Assembly: GCA_013361525.1 (NCBI GenBank)
Contig: JABFXY010000158.1
Location: 18,520-82,519, forward strand
Origin: Polyangiaceae bacterium
Lineage (GTDB): Bacteria; Myxococcota_A; Polyangia; Polyangiales; Polyangiaceae
Direction of reading: 5' to 3'
Length of the DNA stretch: 64,000 bases
How positions within the stretch are numbered: the stretch's first letter is position 1; each line of letters opens with the position of its first letter. Below are positions 1-7,783 of this stretch, in pieces. A model generated the notes under the pieces. It had not been told where the DNA came from, did no database searches, and worked only from the letters and a program-made list of their open reading frames with translations. A program made the position numbers and the translations under genes.

Positions 1-1
1 C

Positions 2-208
2 TTGGCGAGCGACGCGTTCGAGCACGTGATTGCGTTCGCCGACGACGACCCCACCCTGAACGGCTTCTTCCGACGCCCGAGTGAGTCGCCGGTGTTCCAA
101 TCGCTCGCGGACGCAATCGCGGCGCGAGACCCGGGCAAGCTCGTGCCCGGAGCCTCGAACCTCGATTACCGCCGCTGGGCTCGTTACGAGGACGACACCG
201 CGCGTTGA
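2..208 (+). CDS. C-terminal end of an unknown protein (partial at left edge)
   Basis: An open frame enters from the left edge and stops with TGA at 206-208. About 68 residues are visible and no domain is recognised. The apparent TTG at position 2 is probably an internal codon, so the true start lies outside the window. The gene converges with the Rhs gene: only 16 bases separate the two stop codons. That position would be unusual for a toxin immunity gene, which normally follows the toxin on the same strand, but it cannot be excluded. Coding is supported by the open frame running up to a tight convergent junction. Confidence 0.5.
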   Translation: MASDAFEHVIAFADDDPTLNGFFRRPSESPVFQSLADAIAARDPGKLVPGASNLDYRRWARYEDDTAR

Positions 209-224
209 GTCGACGCCGGCGCCC

Positions 225-3200
225 TCACCGCCAATCGTTGTATCGCAGCCCCGGCCCGAGCACGCGGTTGTCACCGACGTTGTTGTCCGCGCTGGGCGCG
301 ACGGGTTGCCGCGCGTCGTAGGCGCCACCACCGGGGCGTTGGATGCCCAAGTGGCTCGTCCGCGCGTCGAGCTCGGCTTGAGACTGCAAGCTCGCATTAC
401 GCGGGTCTTGGAACTGCTGATTGCGCTGCCCCTGTGCACGTCCGTGAGCCGCATTGGCGGCGTCGCCGCTCTGCGCCATGCGCGACTGCGCATTCGCCTG
501 GTTGCCCGCGCAATTTCGGCAATGGGGATAAAAGCGGACTTGGCTCGCGGGAATCGCGCTGCCGCGACCGGCGGCGGCCTCGCGGGCTGCCGCTCGTTGT
601 GAGCTCACCGTCGGTTGGTGGTCCGGAACGAAATGGCCGCTCGGCCCCGGGTCGGTTGTGCCGCAGCTATGGCAGCCGTGCGTGTATCCCGCATTGTCGA
701 CCTGCTGCTGCAGATCCCGCGGCCACCCACTCTGTCGGGTCGGATCCCAAGTGGGAGGGCATTGCGCATAACCCGGCACCCATTGACCTTGAGAGTTCTG
801 GGTGCCTTCCGTCGCATAGTGGCCCGGGCCGAGGAGGTGGTTGCTGCTTCGGTCGCCGAGGTCCTGTGGGGTCGGCCGCGGTGGCCTTCCGCCGTCCGGC
901 GTTCCCCATTGATGACCGCCGGTCGCCGAGGGCGCGCGAGGCGCCGGGCCCGACCCGCCCGGCCGCCCGTCCTGCTGGCGCGGCGGTTGCGGGTGCCCCA
1001 TTCCCGGGCCGAGCAACCCCATCGGATCGGCGAAGGCCAGTGGGTTCGGAGCGTAATCGCGGAGGTTGAAGTTGCCGTCGATGAGGAGCGGATCGGTCGA
1101 TACGAAATGGCCGATACGCGCGTCGTACCAGCGGCGGCAGTTGTACGTGAGCTCGACGTCCGCGTCGTAAACCTGGTTTGCGTAGCGAACGTCGACGGAC
1201 GCTGTCCCCCGCTGGGAACGCAAGTCGCCCCACAACCCGACGTCGGCTCGAAAGACGACCTGCCCGTTCGCGTCGACCGCGGTGGTCACGATGCCGGAGG
1301 GATGCGGCATGTAGAAGACGCCGCTCTCGGTCCCTGCCGCGAGCTCGACGTGGGCACGCGACTCCCACTTGTCCTCGTCTCGCAAGTACGTCCGGCTCCG
1401 GTTCGCGGTGACGTCGACCTCGTGCAAAACGACGTTGTTCGACCAGACGTAATGGACCTCTCTGACGAGCTCGCGCTGCCGGTGAACCAGCTTTCGCAGC
1501 CGCCGCCCGCGCGCGTCGTACATCATCGTGACTTCGCGATCCGGGGCCACGACGCGCACGAGCTCACCGGTATCGCTCCATTCGTACGACCACTCGCCGC
1601 GGTCGGTCTTTCGGCGCGTGATACGGCCCAATGCGTCGTACTCGTACGATTCGCCGCCGAACGAGGTGGGCCGTCCGGCGCGATCGAGGGTCACGCCGTC
1701 GACGCGCACCCGGCCGTTCGCGTCGTACGCGAAGGTCTCGGTGCTGGTCACGGTGCCGCGGTCGTACCGGCTGCGCTCGACGACCTGGCCGGCCACGTCC
1801 AGGGAGTATCGAATCTCGACGCCGTCGTGGTGCTTCTCCCCGACGAGCTTCGCTCCGGCGTCGTACTCGAATTCGGACCACCCGATGACCCGCGCGTCCG
1901 TCCGCGCGATCAGCGGGTCGAGCTCGAGCTCGGTGCGGGTCGCGCGCGCGAGCCAGGTGGAGACGAGCATACCGGCCGCGTCGTAGGCGCGGCGGAGCAC
2001 CAGCTTGTCGGCGAGCTGGTCGAACAGAACGGGGCTGCGATCGTGCGACTCGTTCCATTTGCCGACGGCCCCGTCTTTTCGGGCCGGGACATTCAGCCGA
2101 AGCGTGACGCTCCCGCCCGAGAGCTCGTCCACCGTGCCGGTCGAATGGTGGGTGCGGGCGACGGGCACGCCGACGTCACTGGCCATTGCGACGACGAGGC
2201 CGCCGCGCCACGCGACGTTGGTCTCGTGCAGGCCCTGTCGATCGCGAACGACCTGGCCCATCGCATCGAACTGCTGCTGCCAGAGTACGTCGCCATTGTC
2301 CGCCGAAATGGTCCTGGCCCCGCGGTCGCGGCGAAGCTCCACCTTGCCGTTCTTCGTCTCCGCCGCTTCCAGCGTCCCGTCCGGGCCGTAGGTCCTCGTT
2401 TCGCGGCCGAGCGGATCGATGAGAACGGTCGGGCGTCGCGCGGGGTCCCATCGCGCGCGGCGAACGACACCCTCGAAATCCTCGCATTCGACCGCGCGGC
2501 CTGCGTGGTCGTACTTCTGACGATGCTCTTGCCCGTTCGGTGCGACGACACGAACCGTGTGCCCCTCCGGATCGTAGCGATACTCCCAAACACGGCCTCC
2601 GGGCGCTTCGTATCGCGCGAGCCAACCGATGCCGCCGTAGACCATTCGATGAACGGCGCCGCCCGATTGAACCGTCGTCGGGCTCGAGTACCAATCACGC
2701 TCGATGAAGATCGTCGACCCATCGGGGCTCTTCCGCCCAATGACGTTGCCGCGCCGATCCCATTGCCATTGTGTTCGACGGCCGTAGAGATCCACGTGCG
2801 CCGTCTTGCGACCCCAATAATCGTATTCGAATCGCTCCACGCCAGCCGGAAACTGCGCTTCGACGAGGTTGCCCTGCGTGTCGTGGACGTAGCGGGTGAC
2901 GACGCCCAGGCGATTCGTCTCGCGCTTCATGAGGCCGCGCTCGTCCGGCTCGAAGACCTCGTGGGTGCCGTCGTCGTGACGAACCTCGAGCAGCGAGCCG
3001 CGCCGATCGAATCGTCGCCGCGTGGTCTGCCCCGTCATTGCCTCGTTGATGACCTCCCATTCGCCGTCGAACGAGACGCGCGGGCTCGATCCGCGGTCGT
3101 CGGCATAGCCGCGCGCGTCACGACCTTCTCGCTCGATGCGTCGTTGCGTACCGTCGGGGAGGGTCTCCTGGACGAGCGCCCCGGAGACCGGGTCGAAGGC

Positions 3201-4346
3201 GCGCGTGGTAATGCCGCCGGCTGCGTCCACGGTTTTGACGACGCGGCCCGCTTCGTCGCCGAAATAACGCGTTACGCCGCCGAGCGCGTCGGTCACTTCC
3301 GAATAACGCTGGGCCGCGATGTACTCGAGACGAATGTGCTGAATGCCTTTGAAGGTCCGTCGATCCGGCGCGTGTTCGGGCGCGGGCTCCGGCTGCACCT
3401 CGAGCGCGGGATCGGGCCCCGGTCGATCACCCCATGTCTCGACGCACCGCGCGTCGTGCGAGGAGCCGTCGTAGCGATAATGATAGGTGAGCCCGCCCGG
3501 CGTCCGGTGAGCGACGAGCAGATGTCCGTCGTATTCGTAGCGCCAGACGTATCCGTCGGGGTCGGTGCAGGCGACGAGGTTGCCCTCGCCGTCGTATTCG
3601 TATGTCGCGAGGGTCACCCATTGCTGGTGCTTCTCGTCGAGCGGAACGGACACCGAAGTGATCCGCGCGGAGCCGTCGGTGGTCACTCGGTACGGGCGGC
3701 CCGCCGAGTCGACGATGCCGCGGAGGGCGCCGTCCTCCGCGCGCTCGAAGCGGATACGGTTGTTCCACGCATCGCAGACACCGACCAAGCGGTGGACGCC
3801 GTCTGGGCCGGGCGCCAGCTCGTATTGCGTCCCGTCGGCGACGCGCAATCGGTAGCCGGATTGCTCGCGTGTCAGCGTCCAACCGAGCGCATTGACGGCA
3901 CTGTCGCCCGGATTGGCAATGCGATCGAAGCGCTGCTCCTTCGCGCTGTCGTCGACGACCACCAGCTCCAACCGACGCTCGTGCAGCACCCAGCCGTACG
4001 CGAACGACCACCCGAAGCCGAGCTCGCCGGAAAGCTGACTGGTGCGCGAGTTGTAGGAACGAACCCAGCGCAGAGGCACGAGGCCCGTGAGCCCGAAGTC
4101 GTAGACGTCGACGAAGACGCGCCCGGTGATCGGGCACACCGGGTCTCCGCACCCCTGCCCGCCGTTACGGCCATCGCCGCTGGCATTCTCGCCGTTGCCG
4201 TCGCCGTTACCCGGCCCGTTGCCGTCACCGCCGCCTGCGCCGTTTCCGCCTCCGCCTCCGCCGTCCCCCCCACCTCCCAAGACCGCGATGCTGGGGCACA
4301 TGCCGGGGATCGGGGGAATGTTCGGAACAGGCGCGGTTCGAGCCAT
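225..4346 (-). CDS. Rhs/YD-repeat polymorphic toxin with C-terminal zinc/HNH-like tip
   Basis: A 1373-residue Rhs protein. Residues 1-23 carry a PNIPPIPG segment ending in GGGGDGGG, followed by a Gly/Asn-rich linker to about residue 65. Next comes the CGDPVCPITGRVF start of the Rhs N-terminal domain (DUF6531 type), then many YD repeats (YEYD, RYDG, EFEYDA). The Rhs core ends near residue 1111 (NCRRWYDARIGHF ... DPMGL). The variable tip, residues 1112-1373, has paired cysteines at 1225/1228 (CHSC) and 1276/1279 (CRNC) around GHFVPDHQP, a layout that suggests a zinc-stabilised HNH/treble-clef nuclease. Rhs proteins form a shell around a C-terminal toxin; the nuclease activity is inference. No same-strand immunity gene is visible, because a convergent gene starts 16 bases past the stop. 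The start ATG at 4346 is 76 bases from the divergent exonuclease III gene. Confidence 0.88.
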   Translation of the reverse strand: MARTAPVPNIPPIPGMCPSIAVLGGGGDGGGGGGNGAGGGDGNGPGNGDGNGENASGDGRNGGQGCGDPVCPITGRVFVDVYDFGLTGLVPLRWVRSYNSRTSQLSGELGFGWSFAYGWVLHERRLELVVVDDSAKEQRFDRIANPGDSAVNALGWTLTREQSGYRLRVADGTQYELAPGPDGVHRLVGVCDAWNNRIRFERAEDGALRGIVDSAGRPYRVTTDGSARITSVSVPLDEKHQQWVTLATYEYDGEGNLVACTDPDGYVWRYEYDGHLLVAHRTPGGLTYHYRYDGSSHDARCVETWGDRPGPDPALEVQPEPAPEHAPDRRTFKGIQHIRLEYIAAQRYSEVTDALGGVTRYFGDEAGRVVKTVDAAGGITTRAFDPVSGALVQETLPDGTQRRIEREGRDARGYADDRGSSPRVSFDGEWEVINEAMTGQTTRRRFDRRGSLLEVRHDDGTHEVFEPDERGLMKRETNRLGVVTRYVHDTQGNLVEAQFPAGVERFEYDYWGRKTAHVDLYGRRTQWQWDRRGNVIGRKSPDGSTIFIERDWYSSPTTVQSGGAVHRMVYGGIGWLARYEAPGGRVWEYRYDPEGHTVRVVAPNGQEHRQKYDHAGRAVECEDFEGVVRRARWDPARRPTVLIDPLGRETRTYGPDGTLEAAETKNGKVELRRDRGARTISADNGDVLWQQQFDAMGQVVRDRQGLHETNVAWRGGLVVAMASDVGVPVARTHHSTGTVDELSGGSVTLRLNVPARKDGAVGKWNESHDRSPVLFDQLADKLVLRRAYDAAGMLVSTWLARATRTELELDPLIARTDARVIGWSEFEYDAGAKLVGEKHHDGVEIRYSLDVAGQVVERSRYDRGTVTSTETFAYDANGRVRVDGVTLDRAGRPTSFGGESYEYDALGRITRRKTDRGEWSYEWSDTGELVRVVAPDREVTMMYDARGRRLRKLVHRQRELVREVHYVWSNNVVLHEVDVTANRSRTYLRDEDKWESRAHVELAAGTESGVFYMPHPSGIVTTAVDANGQVVFRADVGLWGDLRSQRGTASVDVRYANQVYDADVELTYNCRRWYDARIGHFVSTDPLLIDGNFNLRDYAPNPLAFADPMGLLGPGMGHPQPPRQQDGRPGGSGPAPRAPSATGGHQWGTPDGGRPPRPTPQDLGDRSSNHLLGPGHYATEGTQNSQGQWVPGYAQCPPTWDPTRQSGWPRDLQQQVDNAGYTHGCHSCGTTDPGPSGHFVPDHQPTVSSQRAAAREAAAGRGSAIPASQVRFYPHCRNCAGNQANAQSRMAQSGDAANAAHGRAQGQRNQQFQDPRNASLQSQAELDARTSHLGIQRPGGGAYDARQPVAPSADNNVGDNRVLGPGLRYNDWR

Positions 4347-4422
4347 CGACGGAGTGTAGAACGTCTCCGACGCGCTCGTTTGGTTTCCGTGCCGCCGGGG
4401 CTGTGCTTACCTCCCGCCGCCC

Positions 4423-5208
4423 ATGAGGATCGTCACCTGGAACGTCAACTCGATGGCCGCGCGCCTCGACTTCGTCCTCGATTTTCTCCAGACGCGTTCC
4501 CCCGACATCGTTTGCGTCCAAGAGCTGAAGCTGCCCGACGAAGGCTTTCCGCACCTGGCCTTCGAGCAGGCGGGGTTTCGCGCGCTGACGTACGGACAAG
4601 CGCAATGGAACGGCGTCGGCGTTCTCGTTCGTAAGAGCGTCGATCCGGAGCCGCTCATCGTGTCGACCGGCCTGCCGGGTCACGAGCCGATGGGATCGAG
4701 GCTCATCACCGTCAAAGCCGCGGGGCTCTCGGTGACGAGCGCGTACGTGCCCAACGGCAAGACGGTCGCCCACCCCGACTACAAGGCGAAGGTCGCGTGG
4801 CTCGGCGGGCTCGCGGACTTCGTGGAGAAGAACCTCGATCCCAACGGACACACGATCCTCGCGGGCGACTTCAACGTGGTCCCAGGCGACCTCGACACGT
4901 GGGATCCGGTCGGGCACGTCGGCGCGATCTTCCACACCGACGCTGAGCGCGGGCCGCTCGAACGCCTCCGCGCGCTGGGCCTACAAGACCTGTTTCGAGA
5001 GAAGAACCCGGACCTGCAATCCTTCAGCTGGTGGGATTACCGGGCCGGCGCCTTCCACAAGAAGCAGGGGCTGCGCATCGATCTGGTTTACGGATCGAAG
5101 AGCGTCGTCTCGCGCGTGCGCGAGGTATCCATCGACCGTGACTTCCGAAAGAAGCGCGAGGGACGCATCCCGAGCGACCACGCCCCGGTAATCGTGGACA
5201 TCGATTGA
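4423..5208 (+). CDS. xthA: Exodeoxyribonuclease III (AP endonuclease, ExoIII family)
   Basis: A 261-residue protein of normal family length. All hallmarks of the exonuclease III / endonuclease-exonuclease-phosphatase fold are present: WNVNS with Asn7, VQELK with Glu34 (metal), Tyr108 in AYVPNG, GDFN with Asp149 and Asn151, RIDLVY with Asp220, and SDHAP with Asp252-His253 at the C terminus. The family cuts DNA 5' to abasic sites and removes nucleotides 3' to 5' in base excision repair in the cytoplasm. The gene is divergent from the Rhs gene and 49 bases upstream of the ABM-GFA gene. The call is firm; the exact xthA versus exoA orthology is not resolved. Confidence 0.93.
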   Translation: MRIVTWNVNSMAARLDFVLDFLQTRSPDIVCVQELKLPDEGFPHLAFEQAGFRALTYGQAQWNGVGVLVRKSVDPEPLIVSTGLPGHEPMGSRLITVKAAGLSVTSAYVPNGKTVAHPDYKAKVAWLGGLADFVEKNLDPNGHTILAGDFNVVPGDLDTWDPVGHVGAIFHTDAERGPLERLRALGLQDLFREKNPDLQSFSWWDYRAGAFHKKQGLRIDLVYGSKSVVSRVREVSIDRDFRKKREGRIPSDHAPVIVDID

Positions 5209-5257
5209 CACGAAGGAGCGCGGCCCGCCGCGCGCCGCTCATCCAACGGAGGACCCC

Positions 5258-6040
5258 ATGCCGAGCGACGAGACTCGAATCATCATCTTCCGCAATCGCG
5301 TCCGCAGCGACGTCGCCGACGAATACGGAGCTCGTGCGGGGCAGATCTTCGAGCTCGCCGAGAAGATGCCGGGGTTCGTGTCGTCGTCCGACTTCACGGC
5401 GGAGGACGGGGAGCGCCTCGCCATCATCGAGTTCGATTCGCCGGAGCACCTCGCGGCCTGGCGAAAACACGCGGAGCATCGTGCCGCGCAAGGCGAAGGT
5501 CGAGCGCGCTGGTACGAAGCATACAGCCTTCAGATTTGCGCCGTCCTTCGGGAGTCGAGGTTCGATGCGTCGACCGATGCTCCGGCGCTTCCCGCGATCG
5601 AAGAGCAGCGACCCTTCGAGCGCGTTCAAGGCGAAGGCGGATGCGCGTGCGGACGCATTCGGTACCGCGTGAGCGGCCGGCCCGTCGTCGCGGCGCTCTG
5701 CCACTGTGGTGACTGCCGGCGCGCTTGCGGCGCGACCCCCGTCGCGTGGGCGGCGTTCCACCGTACGAAGGTCGAATGGCTCACCGAGCCGCCGAAAGAA
5801 CGCGCCTCTTCTGCACGGGCCTTTCGGAGCTTCTGCCCCGATTGCGGCAGCCAGATCGGCTTTCGCTATCCGTCCGAGCCCGATTACGTCGACATCACGA
5901 TCGCGACGCTCGACGACCCGGACGCGGTCGCCCCGCGCGACCACCTCTGGATCCGGTCCAAGGTGGCTTGGGTCCACCTTCGGGACGAGCTCGTTCGGCA
6001 CGACCGCGACTTCGTGCTGCCGCCCGCGCCGACCTCCTGA
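5258..6040 (+). CDS. ABM-domain and GFA-domain fusion protein
   Basis: A 260-residue protein with two recognisable parts. Residues 6-95 resemble an antibiotic-biosynthesis-monooxygenase (ABM) ferredoxin-like domain (GFVSSSDF, LAIIEFDSPEHLAAWRKH). Residues 125-255 are a GFA / CENP-V-type zinc domain with CACG (Cys129, Cys131), CHCGDC (Cys148, Cys150, Cys153) and CPDCG (Cys193, Cys196). GFA domains bind zinc and have been linked to S-hydroxymethylglutathione chemistry, though most members are uncharacterised; ABM domains are small haem- or substrate-binding modules. No substrate can be assigned. The ATG follows a good GGAGG at a proper distance. Co-transcription with exonuclease III is possible (49-base gap). 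Confidence 0.82.
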   Translation: MPSDETRIIIFRNRVRSDVADEYGARAGQIFELAEKMPGFVSSSDFTAEDGERLAIIEFDSPEHLAAWRKHAEHRAAQGEGRARWYEAYSLQICAVLRESRFDASTDAPALPAIEEQRPFERVQGEGGCACGRIRYRVSGRPVVAALCHCGDCRRACGATPVAWAAFHRTKVEWLTEPPKERASSARAFRSFCPDCGSQIGFRYPSEPDYVDITIATLDDPDAVAPRDHLWIRSKVAWVHLRDELVRHDRDFVLPPAPTS

Positions 6041-6122
6041 AAAGAAGCTTTCGAACAGAAGCGCCCAGACGCGGCTCGACCTTTCGATCGAGCGCCGATG
6101 ATTTGCTAGGCTTCGATGACCG

Positions 6123-7058
6123 ATGACGAGCTCCGCCGCGTGGGCGCCGTTTTTAAACGCCGCCGAGCTCAGCATGTTTCTCACCCTGGTCGAGGCCGAG
6201 GTGCGGGATCTCGGCGTGCCGTACCGCCTCGGTGAAGGCATCGTCGAGGTCGACCTTGAAGACGGGACGCAGAGCCTCGGCCTCTCGAATCTCGCGCAGG
6301 TTTGCGCCGCGCAGCCGGCGGCAGGTTGGCCCGATGCCGTGCGCAAACACTTCCAGCTGGTCATCGGCAGCACGCGCGAGGAGATCGAGCTTCGTAGCTT
6401 CGCGCACGATTTCGAGCGGGTACGCGCGATGTTGCGCGTTCGGCTCTACGAAGCGTGCCACCCCGATCAGCTGATGCGTCCGATCGGCGAAGGGCTCGCG
6501 GCCGGCGTCGTGTTCGATCTCGCGAGCGCCATGCGAAACCTGACCCGCGAGGAAGCGGCCGTCTGGGACCGAACCGACGCGGAGGTGTTCGACTGCGCGC
6601 TCGCGAACCTCGCCCTCGAGGAGCCGGACCAAGCGCGGACAATCCGTGGGCCGGAAGAGGTCCCCATCGTCGTCGTGGAAGGCACCTCCTATTACACGGC
6701 GTCCCGCGCGCTTCTTCTCGAGCGCGAGGTCGTCCCGGAAGGGCATCCGTACGGTGCGCTCGTCATCGTGCCGAGCAGGCACGTCTTTTTCTATCACCTG
6801 ATCGAAGACAGCCGCGTGATCGTCGCCGTGAACGCGCTCGTCAGCCTCGCCATCGAAGCCTACAAGCGAGGCCCCGGCTCGATTTCAGACTCCGTATTCT
6901 GGATCCGGCCCGACGGCCTGGCGTCGAACGATTCCGAGAAAAGCGAATCGCGGTTCGTCCCCATCCCGTGGGAGCTGCAAAATGGGACTCTGTACGTAAC
7001 GCCCCCGCCCCAATTCGTGAAGGATGTCCTCGAGCGGGTGGCACAGCCGCCTTCTTGA
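6123..7058 (+). CDS. Hypothetical protein, DUF1444/YtpQ-like
   Basis: A 311-residue soluble-looking protein without signal peptide or membrane segments. The run around HFQLVIGSTREE, RVRLY, MRPIGEGLAAGVVFDL and the following W-x-n-ALANL stretch is laid out like the DUF1444 (YtpQ/UPF0354) family, where a conserved Arg-rich block precedes a VFDLP-type strand. This is a memory-level resemblance, not an alignment. The C-terminal half (YYTASRALLLERE, HVFFYHLI) is also typical of that group. Function is unknown. It lies between the ABM-GFA fusion and a TetR regulator on the same strand, with 82- and 38-base gaps. Confidence 0.65.
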   Translation: MTSSAAWAPFLNAAELSMFLTLVEAEVRDLGVPYRLGEGIVEVDLEDGTQSLGLSNLAQVCAAQPAAGWPDAVRKHFQLVIGSTREEIELRSFAHDFERVRAMLRVRLYEACHPDQLMRPIGEGLAAGVVFDLASAMRNLTREEAAVWDRTDAEVFDCALANLALEEPDQARTIRGPEEVPIVVVEGTSYYTASRALLLEREVVPEGHPYGALVIVPSRHVFFYHLIEDSRVIVAVNALVSLAIEAYKRGPGSISDSVFWIRPDGLASNDSEKSESRFVPIPWELQNGTLYVTPPPQFVKDVLERVAQPPS

Positions 7059-7096
7059 TTCGATTGGTATCCGTTTTGGTGTTAGCGTGCGCTCCG

Positions 7097-7735
7097 ATGG
7101 GAGCTTCGCGCCGCAGATCCAATTCGGGTCGGACGACACGTGTCGTTCGCAAAGAGCGAAGCCATGCATTGATCGTCGCGCAGGCGGCACGGCTGTTCCG
7201 CGAGCGCGGCATCGAGGGCGCGAGCGTGGACGAGGTCATGGCGGCCGCCGGCCTTACGCGCGGCGGCTTCTACGCCCATTTCGAGGACAAGACGCAGCTC
7301 GTCGCCGAAGCCATTCGCTACGCATTCGACGGCGCCGTGGAGAACCTCTTCGGGCCGGACATGCCCACCGAGCCGGCTGCGTGGCGTGAGCGAGCCGTCC
7401 GCCGATACCTCTCGGAACGGCACCTCGACAATCCGGGGGACGGGTGTGCGGCCACGTCGCTCGGGACCGATGCGGCGCGGTCGGACCAGCCGGTTCGAGA
7501 CGCAATGCGCCAACAGGTCGAGCGCGTGTTCCGGGAGCTGGAGCGTCGCATGGGCGGCGACCCGACGACCGCTCGCCAACGAGCGATATCGCTGCTTTCG
7601 ACCTGCGTCGGCGCGATGACGCTGGCCCGCGCCGTCGGGGATCGATCGACCGCCCGAGAGATACTCGGCGCTTGCCGCGAAGAGCTTCAATCGGACCACG
7701 AGCCCGGACGAGAGCCGTTGCGCAAAAACAACTGA
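7097..7735 (+). CDS. TetR/AcrR-family transcriptional regulator
   Basis: A 212-residue protein. The N-terminal helix-turn-helix spans about residues 24-72: IVAQAARLFRERG, then ASVDEVMAAAGLTRGGFYAHFEDK, the classical TetR HTH with its recognition-helix GxFYxHF motif. The C-terminal part is an all-helical ligand domain with Ala/Arg-rich content and no specific ligand signature. The start is set at the ATG that opens MGASRRRSN; an upstream extension in the same frame only shadows the preceding gene. TetR proteins repress nearby promoters until a small ligand binds. The target is not obvious: the S41-protease operon starts 48 bases downstream, and the DUF1444-like gene ends 38 bases upstream. Confidence 0.88.
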   Translation: MGASRRRSNSGRTTRVVRKERSHALIVAQAARLFRERGIEGASVDEVMAAAGLTRGGFYAHFEDKTQLVAEAIRYAFDGAVENLFGPDMPTEPAAWRERAVRRYLSERHLDNPGDGCAATSLGTDAARSDQPVRDAMRQQVERVFRELERRMGGDPTTARQRAISLLSTCVGAMTLARAVGDRSTAREILGACREELQSDHEPGREPLRKNN

Positions 7736-7783
7736 CGGTGCCTCTTTTCGCGCGAAGGATCGGGCTGTAAAGACCTCGGCTTC

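Noticed and set aside
615..4634. A very long open frame on the plus strand across the Rhs gene
   Set aside because: It is antisense to a well-supported Rhs protein with YD repeats and core motif, and its translation is Arg/Val-rich with no domain. High GC keeps such frames open.
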